Positions 12,506 through 23,100 of a stretch of DNA of 64,000 nucleotides are shown here, one piece after another. Position 1 is the stretch's first letter. Each line of letters starts with the position of its first letter. Under the pieces are notes generated by a model. The model saw only the letters and a list, made by a program, of their open reading frames with translations. It was not told the origin of the DNA and did not search any database. The position numbers and the translations under genes are program-made. This stretch comes from Tolypeutes matacus (taxonomy: Eukaryota > Chordata > Mammalia > Cingulata > Chlamyphoridae): positions 11,318,198 through 11,382,197 of the forward strand of contig JAKSZT010053764.1 in the NCBI GenBank assembly GCA_026826555.1, written 5' to 3'.

Positions 12506-13439
12506 TGAATGCTGTGGTATGCTTCCACTCAAATGTTTGCAAAATTGAAATAAAAGTAAGTTCAGCCTATCCTTCATAATTTATGACACTTTCTACTGTG
12601 AAAATTGTGAATATATTACAGTATTAGTAGTACTACTCATTTGAAAGTAAGGAACAAATAAACCTCATTCCAAGTCCACTTGATTGGCACAACACAAGAG
12701 CTGTAATTGGGAGAGAAGTTACCTGTTGCTGTTACAATCAGGCAGGAATGTTGTCATCTTGGACATCCTCAGTTCCACAGCATGTCCACTATTTAGCAGG
12801 AAAACTAAATTTATTTTCCATTTTATTTATACTATTTTTTCAATATTTGTAAGTTAGCAATTTTTCATTGTTGATTGTATTGAATAGGAAATTGCTTGTT
12901 CTGTTCCCTAAAATTAGTTGATCTATTTTCATTTTGTAGCAATTCATCTTGCTACAGTAATTTTCTAAATTATAAGTAGCTCTATAATTTTTTTAATCCA
13001 TTTATCTGCCCACATATGTTGTCAAAATGTGTTGTTTGATAATTACTTCTATGAGGTTTAGAGTTTTTAATGGACATTTAGAATCAGAAGAAAATTTAGG
13101 GAATAACATCACATACATTTGAAGTTGAAAATGTCCATGTTTTTTCCTTATGCAGACTCTTTAAAATGACTCAATGAGATTCACTGATTATTAGGGATGA
13201 TTTTAATATTCTAAAATCATAGAGTTTTAAAGAAAAGAGATAATGCATTTATATTTATAATTTTTTAAATATAGTATTCTAAAATTCTGTCTGTTTTTAA
13301 AGGAGCTGGTGTGATTTCAAGGCTTTTTTAATGTTAACAGGATTTAAATCTCTAAAATCAGGATAAATAACTAAAAATTACTCAGAACTTCTGCCTACGT
13401 GGACTCTCCTTAATTAGAAAGTGTCACTTTAGTACTCTA
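12506..13439. other. Unique AT-rich DNA
   Basis: No gene or recognised repeat. It holds one member of a 21-bp exact match (12782-12802) to the L1-like element at 14.3 kb; see findings. Confidence 0.5.
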
Positions 13440-14175
13440 ATTATTTTAGTTTTCTTACCATTTTAAATGTGCAAGTAATATATGTTTCCTATAAAAATAT
13501 AAAAAGTGTATCAAACTATACAGGGTCATGGAAAATAAATCTTTTCATAATCTCGCCACCCATAACCAATTTTAGCAAAACTTTCTTAAGTGGTTTTGTC
13601 CAAAACATTTTCTACTTAATCAAGGTCACATTCCATACACAATTTTAAATTCTCTTTAATTTTTACCTAACATTTATGTATCAATATTATATAGATAAAA
13701 AGTAATAGTCTAAGGACCTCTTGAAATATATGTATAGATATATATAAATAACATTTTTGTAAGCAAATACACATATATGCATATATATTTATATATCATT
13801 TTGCAAATGTTTGTATGTATTGTGAGAATTTTGATTTTTACCCATAAAAAAAAAGTAATGAGAAAATAAATGTTAATTAAAATTAAAAAAAAAAAAAAGT
13901 AATTTATTTAGAGATTTTGATGTTTGTTATTTAGTTCCAATCCCATTTTTTTGCTGTCAAAATACTCTTGGGTAAATCTTTGTTTTCAAAATTGTTGAGT
14001 CATAATTTTTTAGGATAGCTTCTCAGTAGTGAAAAAAAAAAAACTGTGGCAAGACTGGCTATTTATATATTTAAGACTATTTTGTTAGTTAACAAAAATT
14101 TGTTAGATTAAAAATCTTTGCAACTAACATGAATTCCCACCAACAATGCTTTTTCATTATTACTTCATGAGCATA
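13440..14175 (-). mobile_element. Old L1M-type LINE 3' part, interrupted at 13707-13849
   Basis: On the plus strand, 'taatctcgccacccataacc' followed by a '...aacatttt' block, and later 'tcataattttttaggatagc', 'ttctcagtagtgaa' and 'aattcccaccaacaatgct', follow the antisense order of an old L1 3' region (including the well-known 'cattcccaccaacagtg' block). It is strongly diverged and is split by a younger insertion. Confidence 0.5.
13707..13849 (+). mobile_element. Severely 5'-truncated retro-insertion: last ~20 bp of L1 plus a 3' tail
   Basis: The insertion starts with 'agtctaaggacctcttgaaa', a diverged L1 3' terminus ('aatctaagcacctcttaaaa' at 52.9 kb). It continues into an AT-rich tail ending 'gatttttacccat' and an A-run. 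Candidate target-site duplications 'aaaaagtaat' lie at 13697-13706 and 13850-13859, though the A's overlap the tail. The tail matches the minus-strand tail of the 52.7 kb L1 with no substitution over about 100 non-microsatellite bases. This looks like a copy from an L1 lineage carrying a 3'-transduced tail. Confidence 0.55.
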
Positions 14176-14246
14176 AAGTATTTTCTTTCCTGCTCACCCC
14201 CATACTCTAGCTCTCTTGGTTTTCCCTGCCTCACAATGCCTTTAAT

Positions 14247-16970
14247 TTTTTTTTTTTTTTAAAGATACTTAGATTACATAAATGTTACACAAAAAATATA
14301 GGGATTCCCATATGTCCACTATTTAGCAGGAATGTTATGTTTACCCTCCCACACAAACATCCTTCATTAGTACGGCACATTCATTGCTTTTAATAGATTC
14401 ATTCTGGGGCTTAGCCATTAAGCATTGTAGTCTATACTCTCTCCCACACAGTTCTGCATGTTATGTGATAATATAAAATGTCCTAAATCTGTCATTTCAA
14501 TGTCATTCAGGATGATTCCCAAGTCCCGAAAAAGCCCCAGTACTAAAACTGTTTTTCCCTCCCTCTGCCCCCAGAGCCTCCAGGAGCCACCGCCTCCACA
14601 TCAATGTTGTAATTTCTTCCATTGCTGGAATCACAATATGTCTATAGTAGAATACAAGTAAGTCCACTCATAGTTCTTTCCCCAATCCTGAGGATTCTGG
14701 GTTGGTGATGTCCACTCCACCTCTAATTGAGAGGAGGCTTATATCCCATTGGGGAAGATGTATGGGACTACCTTGCTTGCAGTTGCAGCCTCTCTCTGTT
14801 CCTTGGGATGGTTGTTATCCCTCATCATCTCCTTGCTAGTGGTTTTGGGTGGGTCGAATGAGCTGTAGAGTAGGTGTTGCAATTCCGCTGAGGTTCCAGG
14901 CTCAGCTGGCACATGGACAGCCCAAAGACTCGAGTCTTTTGAATGTATACCTACAAATTCCAGCACCAAGTATAGGTTTAAATATAAGGGACAGATGAGC
15001 CATGTGTTGGAAGACATAATTGAGTCCAACTCTGTTACTCTAAGGAGCACAAACTCCAAAGTAGGGCCCACTGGCAAGGCACCAAACTCTGGAGCTGTCC
15101 ACCCTGACCATAGGACCTGGGTGTCTCCAGAGCCCTCAGTAGCCCCACTATTTGGGGCAGTATCCACTTTGGCATTCTATGAGATCCTGCTGAGATGTGC
15201 ATAAATGTTAACTCTGGGATGACCTCCCGACTCACTTTGAAGTCTCTTAGCCATATAAATTCATTTGTCTTTACCTTTTCCCCCTTTTATTCGAGGTCTT
15301 TTTCCAGCTGTATTGCTAGTTGGTGCTTGGTAGTAATCCTCGGTGCCAGGGAGGCTCATCCCTGAGAGTCATGTCCTACGCTGTGGGGAAGGTATGCATG
15401 TATATACTGAGTTTGGCTTAGGGAGAGGCCACATTTGAGCAACAAAGAGACTCTCAGGAGGCAACTCTTAGGCACCCCACAACAATTGGCTAAGTTTCAA
15501 TTTCAAGAGCAAAGGCTCATAAGCATAGTGGTCAATATCAAAGGTCCATCAGTGGATCATCCTTCTTCACCAGTCATTGCCCCTGCACTTGTGGGACTGT
15601 TGCTGTTCCATTAGAGAATGTGACAGAGCTCTCCAGGATGGGAATTCAATATTCTCTCGGTTATTGTGTGAGTCTCCACCCACTGTAACAATGCCCTGTG
15701 AACATTTGAACATTTTTATATACCTTATATGTATGCCCAGGTGAACATCCTCCCATTAGTCCTCCATCACTGATACCCTACACCAATGATCCTCCCCTGG
15801 CCCAGTTGTAACCCTTCTGTGATCCAAAGCTTCTTCAAAAATGAAGCCAACAAAATAGCCAAATACAATTAATATGGAAATGAAGTAATAATGATAACCT
15901 TAAATATAAGAAATAAAACACATAAAAATAAAAAAACTAGAAATAAAATAAATGATTGGGATATTTAAAAATAAAACTATTTTTTAAAAATTTTTGACAT
16001 TTTGCCTTTCATCACTGGTAATATCTGGTGTCCTGTCTGTACAGTGGCATTTTCTTCCATTTATTCCCCAGTGTCTTACTATTTTTCATTTTGTTTTCAA
16101 AGAAGTTTTAGGTCACAGTAAAGTCACATACAGAATACAGGGGAATCTCATATACCCAACATCCTCCCCTTTTCCTCCTTCCCGTATTAATACCTTTTTA
16201 TATGTGGATGATACCTTGTTATAACTGATATACAAATAGTGAAACATAGCTACTAAACAAGGTCAATGGTTTGCATTATGGTTTACATTTTAGAGTGTAC
16301 ACTTTTAAAAATTTTGATGATATTTAACATGGACTGTGTCCATCATTGTAAGATCATGTAGAACACTTCCATTACCCACTAAATACCTCCTGTTTGACTA
16401 TTCTATTCCTCCCTCCCTCTCCCTCAGGACCCACGGCAACCCCCTGGCTTCACTCCTTGGATGACAAAATTCATATTTACATGCAATAACATTGAGGTCT
16501 TGACACACTGGTTTGTCCTCCCCTGTTGGGAACCACACATGCTCTTGAGAGACTCCCACCTTTCTATTTGGGAACAAATCAGTCCTCCCGAGTATGGGAG
16601 TCCAACTCCTTCCTGCTCATTATATGGGTCTCTACCCACTGATACAACACATTATGATAAAATAATCACTCACATACTCCCTGGAAGCCTGCCTCAGGTG
16701 TGCCCTGTCCCAAATGCCCCCCCATCCAACACCCTAAACCAGTTACCCATCCTTGTCATATTACTATAAGAGCATTCCCAACTTTGTTCTTTCAACCACA
16801 TACCTGCCAATCCCCAGTGTTCACCTGGTCCCTCTCCCTACCCTACCCCCAGTTCCCTGGTGGTGCAGATTTGACAGGTGGGTAGATTGGGGAGGATCAG
16901 TTGGAAGGTCCAGGGAACAGTGTCTTTTTAACAACCTTCTTTACTGTGTCTTTTTGGGGAAGGTGCTTTA
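14247..16970 (-). mobile_element. Xenarthran L1-like 3' region, about 2.7 kb
   Basis: The left edge is a poly-T run (14248-14262), i.e. the A-tail of a minus-strand element. It is followed by 'acttagattacataaatgtt' and 'atagggattcccatatg', the antisense L1 3' terminus. 14690-15190 is collinear with 53290-53820. A second antisense L1-like 3' module begins near 16090 with 'aagaagttttaggtcacagt' and 'gaatctcatatacccaacat'. No reverse transcriptase frame is present. The small open frames within it (14739-15167, 16461-16971) are not genes. The right boundary is uncertain, and the block could be two elements side by side. Confidence 0.55.
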
Positions 16971-17930
16971 GAGAATACTAGTCCCTTATATTTTGGAACT
17001 GTTTGTCCTGAGTTTTGTTTTTCTTTCTTTCTTTTTTCTCTTCTAGTGCTTGGTTGTGAAACTTGGCATTTCAAATTTTTTAAAAATTTGAATATTCCAA
17101 ATGTTAAAGCTCATTTCTTTCAATGAATAAAGAGGATTTGTCTGTATTCAGGAAAGAACACTTTTTCAAGGCTGGTAATTAGGATGATGGGTATTTAAGA
17201 CTTTTGTAGGAGACTGGGTTACCCCACATTTATTTGATTTAATTTATTTTTGGAAGTAGGGAAAGTGTTGCTTAGATAGCAAAAACTGAAGTCCTCCTAA
17301 TAGCTTGGCTTTCAGCCCAGACCTGAGAGGAAATACCCCTAATCAACTTTCAAATACATCTAATGGCTGACTGCTACTGTATATGAGGCAAAATTTCCCA
17401 GCCTATTGATACAATTCTAAGTAAGTAGGATAAACCATTCTTCAGTTATATGATAAAATGGTTTGCTAATTTAATTTCTAGTACCTAGCAGTGACAAGAT
17501 TTTATTTGTTGTTTTTTTTCCCTAGAAATATTCCAAAACCCTTCTTACTCTGACAAATACATTAGATTTGGTTTTCCCTATGTATATTGGATAAAATATT
17601 ATGACTTCAAATAAGGGAATTTTTAGACATCTAACTTTATACTGGAAAGCCTTTTAGCTGTAGCTTAAAAGTTTGTTTTGACTTAACTTTTTAAAGATTG
17701 TAATTAAACCAATCAAATATTTTATATCAATTTCATAATTTAAGACAATGGGAATGGGTGGTAAATTAATCTCTACTCTAACACATTCTATTCCAAAGGG
17801 CAGACACCATGGTCTTTAGAAATGTATAAACCTGTTAATAGCAACTGTCAAATAATACATCATCCAGGGAAACTGGACTTCTCAAATATTTGACAGTACA
17901 ATGAATATAGAAGGTAAAGGCAGAAATCAT
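16971..17930. other. Unique AT-rich DNA
   Basis: No gene or repeat recognised. There is a pyrimidine-rich stretch near 17010-17045. Confidence 0.5.
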
Positions 17931-17932
17931 GG

Positions 17933-18385
17933 TGTTTTAGTTTCCTAGGCTGCTCAAAGCAATACTATGATATTTGACTTAAGCAATGGGAATTCATTCA
18001 CTTACAGCTAGAGTTGGGGAAAATGTCCAAATCAAGGCATTATCAAGATGAGACTTTCTTCCCAAAGACCGGCTGCCAGTGATCCGTGACTCCTCTGCTA
18101 CATGGAAAGACACATGGTGGTATCTCCTGGTTTCTCCCTTCTTTCCAGGGTTTTGTTGCTTTCAGCTTCTTGCTTTTTTTGTTTTCTCTTTCTCTATGTA
18201 TCAATCTGTATATAAAGGACTCCAGTTAATAGGCTTAATTCCCAACCTAAAAGCAGTGTGTCACACCTTAACGGAAGTAGCCTCATCAAAAGGTCCTAAT
18301 TACAGTGGGTTCACACCCACAGAAATGAATTAAATTTAAGAAAATGTTTTTTCTGGGGTACATACAGCTTCAAACCACCTTACAT
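17933..18385 (-). mobile_element. Xenarthran MaLR-like LTR
   Basis: 'tagtttcctaggctgctcaa', 'aatgggaattcattcactta', 'ccaaagaccggctgccagtg', 'gtcacaccttaacggaagta', 'aaaaggtcctaattacagtg' and 'ctggggtacatacagcttca' are the reverse complement of an LTR type I associate with armadillo and sloth DNA. A related copy lies on the plus strand at 40.3 kb. It is a solo LTR. The plus-strand open frame at 18079-18333 is antisense to it and not a gene. Confidence 0.65.
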
Positions 18386-18574
18386 GGATAATATTCAATA
18401 ATCAGATCACTCAAACTGGGATGTTGGAATCAACAAGGAATGAGAGAAAAACATTACTCTGAATGTTCCTAAGTTCATTAACAGCCACACAGAGATGAAA
18501 ATGTGTGGATCTATGAGGTTTAGAACTGGAAATGACCCTAAAATTTATTTTATCTATTACATTACTATATAATA

Positions 18575-18604
18575 ACATTATATATGTTATATATATATAT
18601 ATAT
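18575..18604. repeat. (TA)n simple repeat
   Basis: A perfect-to-near-perfect alternating TA run around 'tatatatatatatatatg', expected to be length-variable. Confidence 0.85.
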
Positions 18605-18989
18605 GTTTTCATTCATGTTTTTCCAGATAACTAAACATCAATGGGGTTATCGAATGACTCCAGAGAAGTAAGTTCCTTTGGGTAAATAAAAAACGATATC
18701 CTTAGAAAGAGAGTTTAAGCGAGGAATCATATTGCCATACAAGGGTTAGGAATGGTAGAGTTCTAAGACATGCGGAGAGGGTTCAGCTAGAGACTAAAAG
18801 GCCCAATCAATAATTGTGCTTAGTCAAAGATATTTGGGATGGGTATTTTCATAGGATTAGGAAATTATTACAATGCAAACAATGACCACTCTTGTAGGGA
18901 AATAAAGTAGACAAGCCATGACATAAAGATGTTTCCTTCTCATGCTGCTTTCCCAGGAAATAACAATGTAGGGGACATAAAATAATATT

Positions 18990-19545
18990 GATAGGAAAAA
19001 AATCCATTAGTGTCCCAGAAATTTGAGAATAATTATCAATATGTAAAATGTCATCTTTTGATCTAGCAATTCCACTTACATAAATCTAATCAGCAGATAT
19101 CTATATATGATGCTATTCACTGACTAAATTGTGTACTTGCAAGATTGAAAAACACTATAAATATCTATTGATAGGAAAAGTAGTTAAATAATTAAGTCAT
19201 ATATGCACACTCCTTAAACAGAATGAGTTAGATTTCTGCTTGCCACTCTAGGAAGAGTTCTAAAATATACTAACTAAATAAAGCCAGGTGAAATCAGTGT
19301 TTCCAATAAGATCTTATTTGTGATTTATAAAGGCAGCGTGCATGTGAATGTCTATACTTGTGGGAGAGATCATGTACATGCCTCATATTTGGAGAAAACC
19401 TCTAGAAATGCACACAAGAAATAATTCATGGTTGTTTCCTGTAGGGATGCAATGCCAGGGTGAAAGGAAGATTAATTTTATTGTAAACCATTTTATGCTA
19501 TTTGAATTTTTTTTCATTGTAAAGATAGTTAAAATGATCTAAGAG
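18990..19545 (+). mobile_element. Old L1M-type LINE 3' end
   Basis: 'tgatctagcaattccactta', 'ttgaaaaacactataaatat', 'gatttataaaggcagcgtgc', 'ggttgtttcctgtagggatg' and 'gaattttttttcattgtaaa' follow the sense order of the L1M ORF2 3' end and 3' UTR ('...cagcaattccactt', '...ggttgcctctgggga'). The plus-strand open frame at 19348-19542 is inside it. Confidence 0.6.
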
Positions 19546-20204
19546 CTTAAGACTTGAACTTTCACAACATAATGACAGATATTTCAGCCTCTTTCAGTTT
19601 TTCCATTTCCTCACAGGGACCCAGATATGCTTATAAATGAGCTTCCTGATATGACTATTAGATCGCTAAGTACTGCTTTGTGCCTTGCTACGGGCTGTGT
19701 TGCTTCTAACTGCATTCTGGCTGCCCTTGGCAGAAGGGACAGAACATGGCAAGTGCCAGATGTACTCCAGTGATTATCTGCATGGAGACATTGGTAGAGG
19801 TCACTAGAATGTTCTCGGAACAGGGTCAACAGGACACATAGTGGCTGCCTCAGCCTAACTGTGGTGATTATCTTGAACCATAATTAAATCTACCCTATAA
19901 AAAATAGTCATAAAAATGCTGTGATCAGACATGACTATAGCAAACAACTTAAATTCCCAGAAACAGTTCTGCATCCATTGGGAGAGACATAATACCCAAT
20001 CAAGAACAAGGCTGGGTTTCCTTTTCTCTAGACAGAGCAGGAAGGGTTGCCTCACGCTGTAGCCAGGTTGGATCTTGTGCTGTTGTCTTCTTGCTGTGTG
20101 AGGGTGCTGCTGCTTCTCTAATGTGAGGCCCTTTTTTACTTAAGCACTACTTCTCTCCCCTTTTTCTCTAGAGTACTGGAAGAAAATAGAAATCTAAGAA
20201 AGCA
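19546..20204. other. Unclassified, less AT-rich segment
   Basis: 19600-20130 is noticeably less AT-rich than its surroundings and carries short minus-strand open frames (19611-19829, 19855-20055) with no family signature. I do not recognise a repeat or exon. Confidence 0.4.
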
Positions 20205-20395
20205 GATGCTCTATCACTTATTAGCAAGTGAACATGGGAAAATTCATTTTACTTTTCTGGCCCCAGTTTCCTAATGATAACAATTTTACAGAGATTATTT
20301 TAGGTGATTAAATGATATAAAGTAAAATAATTTAATAAATGGTAGGCATTACTGTTCTTCTTAGCATCATTAATTGTTGTATTTTGTATGATTTT
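20205..20395 (-). repeat. MIR SINE
   Basis: Antisense MIR order on the plus strand: 'ggccccagtttcctaatgat', 'ttttaggtgattaaatgata', 'taaatggtaggcattactgt'. This corresponds to the reverse of the 'gaggaaactgag' to 'tattgagcgcttactatg' span. Confidence 0.7.
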
Positions 20396-21854
20396 TAAAA
20401 TTGCCTACATAAGGGGAGATTGAAAATATGGCAATTCAGATCAATCAGTAAGATCAATCAGTAAGGGGATGGAAATTATGAGATGATTTTCTTATCCTAC
20501 TGAATTGGAATAAGTTCTAGAAATTATCAGGTATAATTAAGTGGTAATAGGCTTTGGGAGATGGAGGAACGAAATGGGAAATGAATTTAGCATAAAGATT
20601 TCCCTACAGTGGACCATGGATTCCTTCAAGGCATGGCTGGAGAGTATGGACTGAGAGATTTTTAAATAGCATGGATCTAGTTTTAATGAAACGAATGATT
20701 AAGCTATGGCATGATGAGTATGAAGCACACATGAATACCTGTAGAAAAGAAGCCTAGGTTCTAAGAAGCTTAGGAGAAAAATACAGAATAAGTATGCCTG
20801 ATAGAGATGAGTAGAAATTAATAGCAACCATGAGAGAGTCCTCGTTATTGGAGATCAGAGAGAGTTGTAAAAGACTTATGAAGTATGCCATGGAAAGTAG
20901 TGAGAAGAGTGGGTATATAAGCATGGGCGTTCACAGACAAGCAGAGGAACTATAACCCAGATATCAGATGGAAGATTAGCTGATGTGTTAAGCCTTTCTG
21001 CCTTTTCTTTATAAGTCCAAACTGAGATGTTATTGTAATTAATCAGATTCTTATAAGGCGGAAGGCATTTAGTTTAAATTAGGGAAATTGAAAAATCATC
21101 ATATACTCTCTATGCCTCAATAGAACATGGAATCCTGTGTGTATAATGATATCATTCACGTATTACAGAGAGTTGCTTTTTAGACCTGAAAGAGACATTA
21201 ATGTCCATCTACCATTGTTTCTCAAACTGCCCACTCTCAAAAACATCCAACCTGAAATGACAGAGAAGAATAAAATCAAGGTTCTAACATGTATTTGAAA
21301 GCAGACTACAACAGTGGGAAATTATTTGATGTTTCTTTAAAATTCATGTGAATTTTACTTCTATTAAAATATTTTATATAAAAATCTTTTACTCATCTTT
21401 AAGTAGAATAGACATTTTAAGAATATGTCCCTTGCTTGTCTTCTGTATACCCTGCTACCCTATTGTGTACCAGTGAAGTGTCAACACTTCAATTTAAAAA
21501 TCTAGCCCAACTTCTTCAAGGTACACTTAAAGAAATAAGCATCAGCACATTTGGTGGCTTTCCCATGATTATACCATGAACTTGTAGCTTAGTCCAGTCC
21601 CAAAGAGATTCATAATTGTGTCATTTCCACAAAAAATCACTGATTTTTGTATTTTAAACCTCAATTCAACAACTCCCCTCTGCTGTAACGTAAAAGATGA
21701 TATTCTATTGACTCAAAATTTTTTTTAATTTGCTATTTGAAAAATTGATCAATAGTATAGACTTGAAAAATCTCTAGCAATAATAAATAGGATACAATTA
21801 CACCTAGAGGAGAGAGAAAGAAAGGGAGAGGAAAAGAGAGAAAAGCAGGAAATT
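20396..21854. other. Unique DNA, no gene recognised
   Basis: Two adjacent copies of 'agatcaatcagta' occur near 20438-20464. GA-rich low complexity is present at 21808-21845. No exon or repeat was recognised. Confidence 0.5.
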
Positions 21855-23100
21855 CATTCTTATCATTTAACAATATTTATGGAACTCCTACTATGTGTCA
21901 GGGACAGTTTTAAATAGTGGAGGTGGAAATAGAGCGGTAAACAAATGAAAAAAAAAAAAAAATCCCTGTACTTGTGAACTGATGAGACTTGTAGAGCAAA
22001 AAACAACCTATAATAGCTCAGGTGGTGATAAGTGTCAAGAAGAAAAGTAAAGGAGGGTCAGTTGATAGAGAGTAGTGGAAGCTAGGGGGTGGATGATGTT
22101 TTATTTGCAGTATTAGGAAAGACCTAATATGATGACATTTGTGCAGAGACCTAAATTAACTATCACAGGAGTATGAGTAGGTGCTATACCTGGAAAATTA
22201 CTAGTGCAGAGGTGCTGAGGTAGAAATGTGTTTTGTGTGCTCAAGAAACAAAAAGGAATCCAGTCTCCCTCTAGCAGAGTGAGAAAAGGAGAGTGAGTTA
22301 AAGTGAGGGCCTGCTAAAGGAGATCCCGAAGACCAGGGAAGGAACACTGGCTTTTATTCTGATTGAAATGGGAAGTCGTTGTAGAATAATGAGTGACTTG
22401 ATCTAACTTCTATTTTTTAAAAAATCATTCTACTTGCTGTTTTAAGAAAGATTGGTAAGAGTCAAGGGTGTAAAACAGAGAAAGTACGTTAGATTATCTC
22501 TTATCTGCTAAGGGAAAATGTTCCTTGAACGTTGGAGGCCATGTAGTCTATTGATGGTAAGGAGGAGAGGGAGAGAGGCAGGCTCTTAAAGAGAATGGTG
22601 GAGATGGGGAAGAGCCTCAGGGAGGAATGGGAATAAGATTGCAAACTATTCTTGTGGGCTCAGCTGGAACTGGCTGCATAAATCTACAGTAGCTGCCTCC
22701 CACTCAGTTGAGATATTTTTTGCTAACAGGATAGAAGTTGGATTGAAGAAATATGGATTTGCTGATCTAGAGTTGGAGTGGTGGGGATTTAAGTGGTATT
22801 CTAAGTGGATAGAGATGGGAGGAAAAAACTGAAAAACTTGAAAGAGGAGTCAAAAGACTGTCAAACATGTTCAAGTAGAAAAGAAGGTAATGGAAGAATG
22901 GGGATATGAGTAACTAAATAATAGGATTCGGTGATACTTAGATAATGGAGCTTATGGTTTCAGAAATAAAGCAGTTCTTGGTTAGATTAATGTTGAGAGT
23001 ATGGGGATTGAAATAAGTATTTAAAATAGTGGAGTTGGAGGTCATTGATGTTTAAGAATTTTAGAAACTTTTGGACTGGCATGTTGAAATCCCTCAAATG
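21855..23100 (-). mobile_element. L2 LINE 3' portion, long
   Basis: From left to right the plus strand follows the reverse complement of L2: 'atttatggaactcctactat', 'gtgtcagggacagttttaaa', 'caggtggtgataagtgtcaa', 'gacatttgtgcagagaccta', 'tgcagaggtgctgaggtaga', 'cttttattctgattgaaatg', 'ggaagtcgttgtag'. Homology is convincing to about 22480 and weakens beyond. An A-run at 21948-21961 is a later expansion. Confidence 0.65.
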
